This document shows positions 23,824-31,566 of a DNA stretch of 64,000 bases, in pieces. The translations under genes were made by a program, and so were the position numbers. Every line of letters begins with the position of its first letter. Position 1 is the stretch's first letter. This DNA is from Amycolatopsis marina (lineage in GTDB: Bacteria > Actinomycetota > Actinomycetes > Mycobacteriales > Pseudonocardiaceae), in contig NZ_FOKG01000012.1 in assembly GCF_900111885.1 (NCBI RefSeq), positions 124,001-188,000 on the forward strand. The letters are read 5' to 3'. The notes under the pieces are model-generated. The model searched no databases. It saw only the letters and a program-made list of their open reading frames with translations, and was not told where the DNA came from.

Positions 23824-24999
23824 TCACCCCTCGTCACCGGTCAGCACGAGACCGCTGGTGGGGACCCCGGTGCCCGCGGTGACGAGCACGCGCCGCACAT
23901 CGGTCACCTGGTTGGCGGCCGTGCCCCTGAGCTGCCGGACCCCCTCCGCGATGCCGTTCATCCCGTGGATGTAGGCCTCACCGAGCTGGCCGCCGTGCGG
24001 GTTGAGCGGTAGCTCCCCATCGAGTTCCAGCCTGCCGTCCGCGATGAAGTCCTTGGCCTCGCCCCGGCCACAGAAACCCAGCTCCTCCAGTTGCATCAGC
24101 ACGTACGGCGTGAAGTGGTCGTAGAGCACCGCGACGTCCACATCGGCGGGCCCGATCCCGGCCTGCTGCCACAGCTGTCTGCCGACCACGCCCATCTCCG
24201 GCAGGGCCGCGAGCTGCTCGCGGTAGTAGCTGGTCATCACGTACTGGTCGGGCCCGCTGCCCTGTGCGGCCGCGGCGATCACGGCGGCGCGTTGCGGCAG
24301 ATCACGTGCCCTGCGCGCACTCGTGACGACGAGTGCCACCGCTCCGTCGCTCTCCTGGCAGCAGTCGAGCAGATGCAGGGGCTCGGCCACCCAGCGGGAC
24401 GCCTGGTGCTCCTCCAACGTGATCGGCCTGCCGTGGAACCACGCCTTCGGGTTGGTCGCGGCGTGCTTGCGATCGACCACCGCTATCCGGCCGAAGTCCG
24501 CACTGGTGGCCCCGTAGTCGTGCAGGTAGCGCCGCGCCAGCATGGCGACGGTCGCCGCCGGGGTGGCGATGCCCATCGGGTAGTGGAAGCTGTTGTCCAC
24601 CCCGGACGAATTGACCTGCTGTGCCGCCGCGGCCGAGACCTGGCCGAAGCGATGGCCGGAACGTTCGTTGAACGCCCGGTACGCCACCACGACATCCGCG
24701 ACTCCGGTGGCCACGGCCATCGCGGCCTGCTGCACCGTCGCCGCCGCGGCACCACCGCCGTAGTGGATCCGGCTGAAGAACGACAGCTCCGCGATGCCGA
24801 GCTCCCTGGCCACGGAGATCTCACTGTTGGCGTCCATGGTGAACGAGACCAGGCCATCCACATCGGACGGCGAAAGCCCCGCGTCGGCCAGCGCGGCGCG
24901 TACGGCCTCCGCCGCGAGGCGCAGTTCGCTGCGGCCGGAGTCCTTGGAGAACTCGGTGGCACCGATCCCGGCTATCGCCGCCTGTCCAGACAACGTCAT
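23824..24999 (-). CDS. ltp2: Thiolase-like retro-aldolase Ltp2
   Basis: The last enzyme of sterol side-chain removal. It cleaves the C17-side-chain bond of 17-hydroxy-pregnenyl-CoA, giving the 17-ketone and propionyl-CoA. The 391-aa product is a thiolase-superfamily SCP2-type protein without the condensing cysteine. It has GIGATEFSKDSGRSE at the N-terminus, IHYGGGAAAATVQQAAMAV, the Tyr-containing MTSYYREQ, and PLNPHGGQLGEAYIHGMNG. The ATG overlaps the chsH1 stop (ATGA). It is last in the chsE1-chsE2-chsH2-chsH1-ltp2 operon, the order of the mycobacterial igr operon. Confidence 0.93.
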   Translation of the reverse strand: MTLSGQAAIAGIGATEFSKDSGRSELRLAAEAVRAALADAGLSPSDVDGLVSFTMDANSEISVARELGIAELSFFSRIHYGGGAAAATVQQAAMAVATGVADVVVAYRAFNERSGHRFGQVSAAAAQQVNSSGVDNSFHYPMGIATPAATVAMLARRYLHDYGATSADFGRIAVVDRKHAATNPKAWFHGRPITLEEHQASRWVAEPLHLLDCCQESDGAVALVVTSARRARDLPQRAAVIAAAAQGSGPDQYVMTSYYREQLAALPEMGVVGRQLWQQAGIGPADVDVAVLYDHFTPYVLMQLEELGFCGRGEAKDFIADGRLELDGELPLNPHGGQLGEAYIHGMNGIAEGVRQLRGTAANQVTDVRRVLVTAGTGVPTSGLVLTGDEG

Positions 25000-25412
25000 G
25001 ACACCTCCGCGTCCGGTAGCTCGATCCGCACCGTTGCCGTGGCGTGCTCGCCGAGCGAGCAGCGCCCGCTCACCGCGATGACCAGTTCGGCGTCGCGCCG
25101 CTCCACGACCCTTCCGGACAGCGTCAGGGTGTCGTAGGCGTAGCACGGCACGCCGAGACGGATCTTCACGCCGCGTACCAATGCCGTCGGCCCCGCCCAG
25201 TCGGTCACGAACCGCTGCACCAGCCCGGTGTCGGTGAGGATGTTCAGGAAGATGTCCTTCGACCCCCGCGCCACCGCGGAGTCCCGGTCGTGGTGCACGT
25301 CCTGGAAGTCCCTGGTGGCGATGGCGGTGCTGACGATGAAGGTCGGGGTCACGTCGATGGGCAGTTCGGGCAACTCGGTGCCCACCAGCAGGCCCGTCCG
25401 AGTACTCGTCAT
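24996..25412 (-). CDS. chsH1: MaoC-like hydratase subunit ChsH1
   Basis: The small single hot-dog subunit of the side-chain enoyl-CoA hydratase. It hydrates 3-oxo-pregna-4,17-diene-20-carboxyl-CoA together with ChsH2 and delivers the product to Ltp2. The 138-aa product has the RDFQDVHHDRDSAVARG hydratase motif (Asp/His) near residue 39. GGAGG lies 9 bp before ATG 25412; an upstream in-frame GTG at 25427 lacks a ribosome site. Start and stop overlap both neighbours (ATGA), implying tight stoichiometric coupling. Confidence 0.92.
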   Translation of the reverse strand: MTSTRTGLLVGTELPELPIDVTPTFIVSTAIATRDFQDVHHDRDSAVARGSKDIFLNILTDTGLVQRFVTDWAGPTALVRGVKIRLGVPCYAYDTLTLSGRVVERRDAELVIAVSGRCSLGEHATATVRIELPDAEVS

Positions 25413-26386
25413 GTTCGTGGCCTCCACGCGGGCAGGGTCAGGTCCTCGTCGATCCGCAGGAACACCGCCTCCACAGAAAGTCCTATGTGGACGCCTGCCG
25501 GGTCAGCGTCCACGATCTCGCCGAGCACCCGCACGCCTTCGTCGAGTTCGACCAGCGCGACGACGAACGGCAACGGCCGTCCCGGAACGGGCGGGTGATG
25601 GTGGGTGACGTAGCTGAAGACCGTTCCGGTCCCCTTTGCCACCACGTAGTCCGGGCTGCGGCCGAGGTCGCCGCCGGGATCGACAGGACCGGGAGGATGA
25701 CGCAACACGTCACCCCACCGCTGGATCCTGAGTTCTCCCACCTTGGTCCCCGCCCAGAAGAACTCGGTGTCCGCGCTGATCACCGGCCGGATCTGTCCCC
25801 GCGCCCGCTCACCGGCCTCGATGATCCGCGGGTTCTCCCGGGTGGGCCGTGCCGCCGTCGCGTCCCCGTCCGGCGGGCGGAACTTCAGCACGCGGAACAT
25901 CATGTCCGCGACCAGTTCCGCACCGACGAACCAGTCCGTCCTGGTGGTCACGAACCAGCCTTCTCCCAGCGCCGTGCGCTTGGGGCCGACGACGCTCTCC
26001 AGTGTGGTGCTGGCCATCACGCGTTCGCCGTGCCGGAGGTACCGGTGGTAGTTCTGCTCGGAGTCGGTCGCCACCACCGAGGTGAAGCCCGCCTCGTCGA
26101 GCACGGACATCATCGCGCCGAGCGGATCGTCGGGTGCCCTGGTGCCGTGCAGGCCGTTCATCGTCCACACCTGCGCCATCGCGGGCGGCGCAACCGGTCC
26201 ACTGTGTCCTGACGTCACGGCGGTCTCGGCGTCGGTGTAGACCGGGTTGGCGTCCCCGATGGCCTCCACCCAGTTGTTCACCATCGCCTGGTTGACCGGG
26301 TCCCTGGCCGGTCGCCGGGCGGACGGGCCCCGCGCGGCGACCCGTTCCGCCTCGGCCCGGACGTCCACGACCACGTCCTGGCTCAT
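25409..26386 (-). CDS. chsH2: MaoC-DUF35 hydratase subunit ChsH2
   Basis: The large subunit of the ChsH1-ChsH2 hydratase, 325 aa. The N-terminal MaoC domain (about 30-180) includes AIGDANPVYTDAETA and VAPPAMAQVW. The C-terminal DUF35/OB-fold domain (about 205-325) is the part known to bind Ltp2. The segment FFWAGTKVGELRIQRWGDVL then RHPPGPVDPGG aligns with the DUF35 zinc-ribbon region but contains no cysteines, so zinc binding looks lost. The start overlaps the chsE2 stop. Confidence 0.92.
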   Translation of the reverse strand: MSQDVVVDVRAEAERVAARGPSARRPARDPVNQAMVNNWVEAIGDANPVYTDAETAVTSGHSGPVAPPAMAQVWTMNGLHGTRAPDDPLGAMMSVLDEAGFTSVVATDSEQNYHRYLRHGERVMASTTLESVVGPKRTALGEGWFVTTRTDWFVGAELVADMMFRVLKFRPPDGDATAARPTRENPRIIEAGERARGQIRPVISADTEFFWAGTKVGELRIQRWGDVLRHPPGPVDPGGDLGRSPDYVVAKGTGTVFSYVTHHHPPVPGRPLPFVVALVELDEGVRVLGEIVDADPAGVHIGLSVEAVFLRIDEDLTLPAWRPRT

Positions 26387-27564
26387 CGCGGCACCCTCGG
26401 CAGTCCGAGACCGGCCATGGCGATCAACTCCCGCTGAATCTCGTTCACCCCGCCCCCGAAGGTCAGCACGAGGTTGCGCTTGGCGAGCGTGTCCAGCCAG
26501 CGCGCCAGTTCCGCCGTGTCCGGATCGGCCAGATCACCGTGGCGGGCCACGACTTCCTCCAGGATTCTGCTCACCCGCTGGATGCGTTCGGAGCCGAAGA
26601 TCTTCGTCGCCGAGGCGTCCGCGATCTCGCTGGCCGGCGAACCCGCACCCGCCGCGGCCGCGGCGACCTGCCAGTTGAGCAGTTCGTTGATCCGGGTGAC
26701 CGCGAAGGTTTCCGCGAGGGCGGCCCGCACGTCGGGCAGCCCCAGCAGTGGCGCGCCGTCCGCGGTCGTCCGGGCGGCCGCCCACGCGCGGACCCGGTCG
26801 TACAGTCCACCGATCCGGCCTGCGGGGCCGAGCATCACCCGCTCGTGGTTGAGCTGGGTGGTGATCAGCTTCCAGCCCTCGTTCTCGGCCCCCACCACCA
26901 TGTTCGCCGGTACCCGGACGTCGGAGTAATACGTGGCGTTGACGTGGTGGGCTCCGTCGCAGGTGATGATCGGCGTCCAGGAGTAGCCGGGATCGCTGGT
27001 GTCGACGATCAGGATCGATATTCCTTTGTGGCGCGGCGCCTCGGGGTCGGTGCGCACGGCCAGCCAGATGTAGTCGGCATCGTGCCCGCCGGTGGTGAAG
27101 ATCTTCTGCCCGTTCACGACGTACTCGTCACCGCGGCGCACGGCCGACGTCCGCAAGGCCGCGAGATCTGTGCCCGCGTCGGGCTCGCTGTAGCCGATCG
27201 CGAAGTGCACCTCGCCCGCGAGGATCCGGGGCAGGAATTCGGCCTTCTGCTCGGCGGTGCCGAACCGCTGCAGGGTGGGTCCCACCGTCTGCAGGGTGAC
27301 CGAGGGCAGCTGGACGTCGGCGCGCGCGGCTTCGTCGACGAAGATGTGCTGTTCGATCTCGCCGAACCCTCGGCCGCCGAACTCGGTGGGCCAGCCGACG
27401 CCGAGCCAGCCGTCCCGGCCCATCCGGCGGACGATCTCGCGGAACACCGGGCCGTGGCGTTCGCGCAGCATCGCGGTGCGTTCCCGCGGTGTCACCAGCC
27501 CCGCGAAGTACCGGCGCAGTTCGTCACGCAGTTGTCGTTGCGCCGCGGTCAGTTCCAGAAGCAT
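26383..27564 (-). CDS. chsE2: Acyl-CoA dehydrogenase ChsE2 (FadE29)
   Basis: One half of the ChsE1-ChsE2 heterotetramer that dehydrogenates the 3-carbon side-chain CoA ester. The 393-aa full-length subunit has the flavin region AIGYSEPDAGTDLAALRTSA, YVVNGQKIFTTGGHDADYIW and the C-terminal FGGGVNEIQRELIAMAGLGL. The catalytic base is expected in this subunit family. The ATG overlaps the chsE1 stop by one base (TGATG), and its stop overlaps chsH2. Confidence 0.92.
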   Translation of the reverse strand: MLLELTAAQRQLRDELRRYFAGLVTPRERTAMLRERHGPVFREIVRRMGRDGWLGVGWPTEFGGRGFGEIEQHIFVDEAARADVQLPSVTLQTVGPTLQRFGTAEQKAEFLPRILAGEVHFAIGYSEPDAGTDLAALRTSAVRRGDEYVVNGQKIFTTGGHDADYIWLAVRTDPEAPRHKGISILIVDTSDPGYSWTPIITCDGAHHVNATYYSDVRVPANMVVGAENEGWKLITTQLNHERVMLGPAGRIGGLYDRVRAWAAARTTADGAPLLGLPDVRAALAETFAVTRINELLNWQVAAAAAGAGSPASEIADASATKIFGSERIQRVSRILEEVVARHGDLADPDTAELARWLDTLAKRNLVLTFGGGVNEIQRELIAMAGLGLPRVPR

Positions 27565-28661
27565 CAGCCGTTCGCCACCCTCTCCCCCAGCAGGCCGAGC
27601 CGGGCGGCGGGGCCGCCGAAGAAACGGCCGAGATCCTTGGTCAGTCCGTAGTAGCGGTGCAGCGGATAGGTGATGTCCACGCCGATCCCCCCGTGCAGGT
27701 GGTGACAGGTGGCCAGCGCGCGAGGTGCCTCCTCCGCGAGCCAGTACGCGCCGACGTCGAGGTCCGGCTGCGGATCGCGGCCGGTGGAGATCCGCCACGC
27801 CACCGACACCGCCGCGAGGTGCACCGTGCGCTCGGCGATGTAGACGTCCGCGATCTGCTGGGCCACCGCCTGGAAGGTCGCCAGCGGTCTGCCGAACTGT
27901 TTCCGCGCACTGAGGTGGCGGGTGGTGAGCGCCAGCGCCCCGGCCAGCACGCCCTCGCCGAACGCCAGCGCTCCGGCGACGGCGTACGCGTGCAGCAGCC
28001 CGAGCGCCTCACCCCGGTTCGCCGTGGCGAGCATGTCCGCCTCGTCCACTGTGGCCTCCGTCAGGCGCACCGTGTACTCGGGCGCGCCGGACGAGCTCGG
28101 GGTGGCGGTCATCGAGACACCGTCGGCCTCCGGGTCCACCAGGAATACCACCGGTCCGCTCCCGGTCATGGCCGGGACGAGGACGCGGGCCGAGGCCGCG
28201 GCGCAGGGGACGGCGACCTTGGTGCCGGTCAGCCGCCAGTGCGCGCCGTCGCTGACCGCCGAGGTCCGTGGTGCGGTGGTCAGCGGATCGGAGGGTTCGT
28301 GCAGCGCCGCGGTCAGCAGCGCCTCCCCCGCGGCGACCTCGGGCAACAGCGTCGCCCGCTGCCGCGCACTGCCCAGCCGGGTCAACGGGAGCAGGCCCAG
28401 CGCCAGCGTGCTGAGCGCGGGCACCTGGGCAGCGGTCCGTCCGATCTCGGTGAGCACGGCAGCCACCTCGGTGAGGCCGAGGCCGTCACCGTCCAGTTCG
28501 GCGGGCAGCGCGAGCGCGAGCAGGCCGGCCTTCGCCAGCGCGCGCCAGGTCTGCTGGTCGTATCCCGTGGCGTCCACGCGGTCCGGGTCGGCCTCGCGGC
28601 CCAGGATCTCGGCCGTCAGCCCGGCGACCGCCCGCTGTTCGTCGCCCGGAGTGAAATCCAC
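27564..28661 (-). CDS. chsE1: Acyl-CoA dehydrogenase ChsE1 (FadE28)
   Basis: The partner subunit of ChsE2, 365 aa, with a weakly conserved middle domain. Segments LSARKQFGRPLATFQAVAQQ and CHHLHGGIGVDITYPLHRYY place it in the FadE28 type. It is first in the igr-type operon. The GTG at 28661 has GAGGAG just upstream and a perfect KstR-type box 39 bp upstream. In M. tuberculosis cyp125 precedes this gene; no P450 is present here, so the side-chain oxygenase must be encoded elsewhere. Confidence 0.9.
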   Translation of the reverse strand: MDFTPGDEQRAVAGLTAEILGREADPDRVDATGYDQQTWRALAKAGLLALALPAELDGDGLGLTEVAAVLTEIGRTAAQVPALSTLALGLLPLTRLGSARQRATLLPEVAAGEALLTAALHEPSDPLTTAPRTSAVSDGAHWRLTGTKVAVPCAAASARVLVPAMTGSGPVVFLVDPEADGVSMTATPSSSGAPEYTVRLTEATVDEADMLATANRGEALGLLHAYAVAGALAFGEGVLAGALALTTRHLSARKQFGRPLATFQAVAQQIADVYIAERTVHLAAVSVAWRISTGRDPQPDLDVGAYWLAEEAPRALATCHHLHGGIGVDITYPLHRYYGLTKDLGRFFGGPAARLGLLGERVANG

Positions 28662-28699
28662 ACCCGCTCCTCACCTGCCGCAGCCATCGAGACCAAAAC

Positions 28700-28713
28700 T
28701 GAAACCTGTTCTA
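28700..28713. promoter_or_regulatory. KstR-type operator upstream of chsE1
   Basis: TGAAACCTGTTCTA matches TnnAACnnGTTnnA at every defined position and lies 39 bp before the chsE1 GTG. It is the only such box in the gap and should govern the whole side-chain operon. Confidence 0.85.
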
Positions 28714-28760
28714 GTCTTAACCACGACCGGTGATCACTGCAAGCCCCAACAATCCCGGTA

Positions 28761-30212
28761 TCAGTTCTCGGTTGCCGCCGTCCGCCGGGCGGCCACCTCC
28801 CGCAGTTCGGCCATGCCCCGGGGAATCGCCTCGGCGAGGGGCCAGAGGTCGGGCACGAGGTCGCGCGCGCCCAGCAGGCCGACGTCGACCTTGCCCGCGT
28901 TGGACAGCACGGTGATGTTCAGTCCCGCACCGTGGAACACCGGTCCGAGCGGGTACAGCCCGGTGATCCTGGCGCCCAGCAGGTAGAGCGGGACCGGCGG
29001 ACCGGCCACGGTGGAGATCACCAGGTTGTGCACGACCGGATGCCGCTCGGCCAGCCGCAGCGCGGAGTACGCGCGTACGCCGAGCCCGAACGCCGTCGCC
29101 CCGGCGAACTGGGCCCAGTCCTGGAGCATGTCGGCGTGGATGCTGTGGTGGTGGGCCTTCGAGTGCCGGTTGCCCTCGGCGAGCAGGGCCACGCGCGCGG
29201 CGGGGTCGGGCAGGTGGGTCGGCAGCGAGGCGAAGAACGCGGACACCTTGTTGCTGCCCCACGAGCGCTCCGTGCGGTCGTGCACCGAGACCGGCACCGT
29301 GGCCACCAGCGGTTCAGCGGGGAGTTCACCGCGTTCGGCCAGGAACTCCCGTAGCGCCCCCGCGCAGAGCGCGAGTACCACGTCGTTCACGGTCACGCCG
29401 AACGCGTTCTTGACCGCCTTCACCTCCGCCAGATCGAGTTGGGCGAAGGCGAGGCTGCGGTGCCCGGTAATCGTCCCGTTCAACGAGGTGCGGGGCGCGG
29501 TGAACGGCACCGGCATCCCGGTTCCGCGCAGGGCCCTGCCTGCCCACCTCGGCACCATCGTCACCAGGCCGGGCACCAGTTTCGCCACGTCGACCGGCCT
29601 GCGAGCCAACTCGGCGACCCCTCCCCGCAGCAGCGAGACCGTTCCTGGTGGGCCCGCGTTCGCGGCATCGGCCGCACCGGGATCCGGTGGTGGCGCGTCC
29701 GGCTCGGTCCCCGCGAGAAAGGCCAGCAGGTTCGCCCCGCTGACCCCGTCCACGCTCGCGTGGTGCATCTTCAACAGGATCGCGACCGTGCCGTTCGGAC
29801 CGTCGTCGCCATCCGTGCCGGTCGCACTGTCGGCCAGGCCTTCGATGACGTACATCTCCCACAGCGGCCTGCTGCGGTCCAGCGGCTGTCCCGCGATATG
29901 CGCACACAGCCTGGCGAGCTCGGCGCGTCCGCCCGGGGCCGGGACCGCGATGTGGTGCAGGTGATGGTCCAGGTCGAACTCGTCGTCCTCGATCCACATC
30001 GGATGGTGCAGGTTCCACAGCGGGTTGTACAGCTTGCGCCGGAACGCCGGGATCAGCCGCACCCGCTCGTCCAGCCGCCGCGCCGTCGCCTCGACGTCGT
30101 ATCCGCCCGGCACCGTGGCCGTGTCCACCGTGATCAACGCGCAGACGTGCATCAGCTGCGCCGAGGTCTCCAGGTAGAGAAAACTCGCGTCGAGCCCGCT
30201 CAGTCTGCGCAT
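28761..30212 (-). CDS. Wax ester synthase/diacylglycerol acyltransferase (WS/DGAT)
   Basis: Transfers an acyl group from acyl-CoA to a fatty alcohol or diacylglycerol, making storage lipid. The 483-aa product has the family start RRLSGLDASFLYLE, the catalytic motif MHHASVDG (HHxxxDG) near residue 150, and later PLYLLGARITGLYPLGPVFHGAGLNITVLS. The ATG at 30212 has no strong ribosome site. It is divergent from an alpha/beta hydrolase with 64 bp between starts. A sterol-fed cell makes much propionyl- and acetyl-CoA, so storage of excess acyl-CoA is plausible, but no KstR box lies in the shared promoter. Confidence 0.92.
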   Translation of the reverse strand: MRRLSGLDASFLYLETSAQLMHVCALITVDTATVPGGYDVEATARRLDERVRLIPAFRRKLYNPLWNLHHPMWIEDDEFDLDHHLHHIAVPAPGGRAELARLCAHIAGQPLDRSRPLWEMYVIEGLADSATGTDGDDGPNGTVAILLKMHHASVDGVSGANLLAFLAGTEPDAPPPDPGAADAANAGPPGTVSLLRGGVAELARRPVDVAKLVPGLVTMVPRWAGRALRGTGMPVPFTAPRTSLNGTITGHRSLAFAQLDLAEVKAVKNAFGVTVNDVVLALCAGALREFLAERGELPAEPLVATVPVSVHDRTERSWGSNKVSAFFASLPTHLPDPAARVALLAEGNRHSKAHHHSIHADMLQDWAQFAGATAFGLGVRAYSALRLAERHPVVHNLVISTVAGPPVPLYLLGARITGLYPLGPVFHGAGLNITVLSNAGKVDVGLLGARDLVPDLWPLAEAIPRGMAELREVAARRTAATEN

Positions 30213-30276
30213 AAGGCCAGCGTATGTGAGTTGTGCGACGCGTTCCAGAACCGTCCCTGCGCCTAAACTCGGGCAC

Positions 30277-31566
30277 GTGCAGCCGAACTTCCGCCTCCGC
30301 AGAGCCGTGCAACTGGCCCTCACGGCGAACGCCGTCCGCCCCCTGCGCGGCAGGGCATCCATCCCCGCATTCTTCGCCGGGTGGCTCACCGCCGAACTCG
30401 CGCCGCACCTGCTCGCGCTGACCGCCGCCGACAGCGCGGCACACGTCGCCCGCCGGGGCCTGCGCGGTGCCGACCGCACTGGGCTCGCGATGGGCGCGGT
30501 CTCCGCGGCGGGGCTGGCCGCACTGATCGGCTCCGGCTCGCGGGCCAGGGCCGAGGCCGAGGAGGCGCTCACCGAGACGCTCGGACCGGACTACGCCGAC
30601 GACCTCGACCCCCGGCCGGACCCGGCCGACCTGGCTGTCCCGTGGCGGCAACTGGTCGTCCCCTTCCGCATGCGCGATCCGCAGGTGCGGCGAGATCGGA
30701 ACATCGCCTACGCCCCCGGCGGCAAACGGTTCCTGCTCGACATCCGCAGACCCGTGCAGCCGGGGAAGGGCCGTCCGGTGCTGCTGCAGGTGCACGGCGG
30801 CGCGTGGATGATCGGCAACAAGGACCGGCAGGGCATTCCGCTGATGTCGTACCTGGCCCGCCGGGGCTGGGTCTGCGTCGCGATCAACTACCCGCTCTCG
30901 CCCGCCGCCCGCTGGCCGGAGCACATCGTGGCCGCGAAGCGCGCACTCGCCTGGATCTCCGAACACATTCACACCTACGGCGGCGATCCCTCGTTCGTTG
31001 CCGTCACCGGCGGTTCGGCCGGCGGCCACCTCGCGGCGCTGCTCGGCCTCACCGCGAACGACCCGCTGCTCCAACCCGGTTTCGAGGACGCCGACACCAG
31101 CGTCCAGGCCTGCGTGCCGCACTACGGGGTGTACGACTTCGCGGCCACCACCGGCGACAGGGCGAGCAAGGCACGGCTGCGGAGCGTGCTCGCGAAGTAC
31201 GTGGTCGGCAAGGATCCGGCGGAGTTCCTGGACGACTACGTCGCGGCGTCCCCGCTGGACCGCATCAGCGCGGACGCGCCGCCGTTCTTCGTCATCCACG
31301 GGGAGCACGACACCCTGGTGCCGGTGCGCGAGGCACGGGAGTTCGTCCGCAGGCTGCGGGCCGCATCGGCGAAACCGGTGGTCTACGCGGAACTCTCCGG
31401 CGCGCAGCACGCGTTCGACATCTTCCCCTCGATCCGTAGTGCGCACGTGGTTCGCGGCGTGCACCGCTTCCTGGAATGGACACGGCTGGAGCGGGCGCGG
31501 ACCCGCAACCCTGCGGAACAGGTCAGCCGCGAGGCAGACCGAGGAGCCGCTCCCCGATCACGTTGA
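30277..31566 (+). CDS. Alpha/beta hydrolase, LipC/carboxylesterase-like
   Basis: A 429-aa HSL-type esterase. After an N-terminal 120-residue extension with two weakly hydrophobic helices comes the oxyanion motif VHGGAWMIGN. The nucleophile is in GGSAGGH, the acid in HGEHDTLVP and the histidine in AQHAFD, a complete triad. GTG 30277 is chosen; an upstream start at 30226 lies within the divergent promoter. Its 3' end overlaps the convergent fadE34 by 44 bp. It may hydrolyse esters made by the neighbouring WS/DGAT or sterol esters; the substrate is not readable. Confidence 0.85.
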   Translation: MQPNFRLRRAVQLALTANAVRPLRGRASIPAFFAGWLTAELAPHLLALTAADSAAHVARRGLRGADRTGLAMGAVSAAGLAALIGSGSRARAEAEEALTETLGPDYADDLDPRPDPADLAVPWRQLVVPFRMRDPQVRRDRNIAYAPGGKRFLLDIRRPVQPGKGRPVLLQVHGGAWMIGNKDRQGIPLMSYLARRGWVCVAINYPLSPAARWPEHIVAAKRALAWISEHIHTYGGDPSFVAVTGGSAGGHLAALLGLTANDPLLQPGFEDADTSVQACVPHYGVYDFAATTGDRASKARLRSVLAKYVVGKDPAEFLDDYVAASPLDRISADAPPFFVIHGEHDTLVPVREAREFVRRLRAASAKPVVYAELSGAQHAFDIFPSIRSAHVVRGVHRFLEWTRLERARTRNPAEQVSREADRGAAPRSR

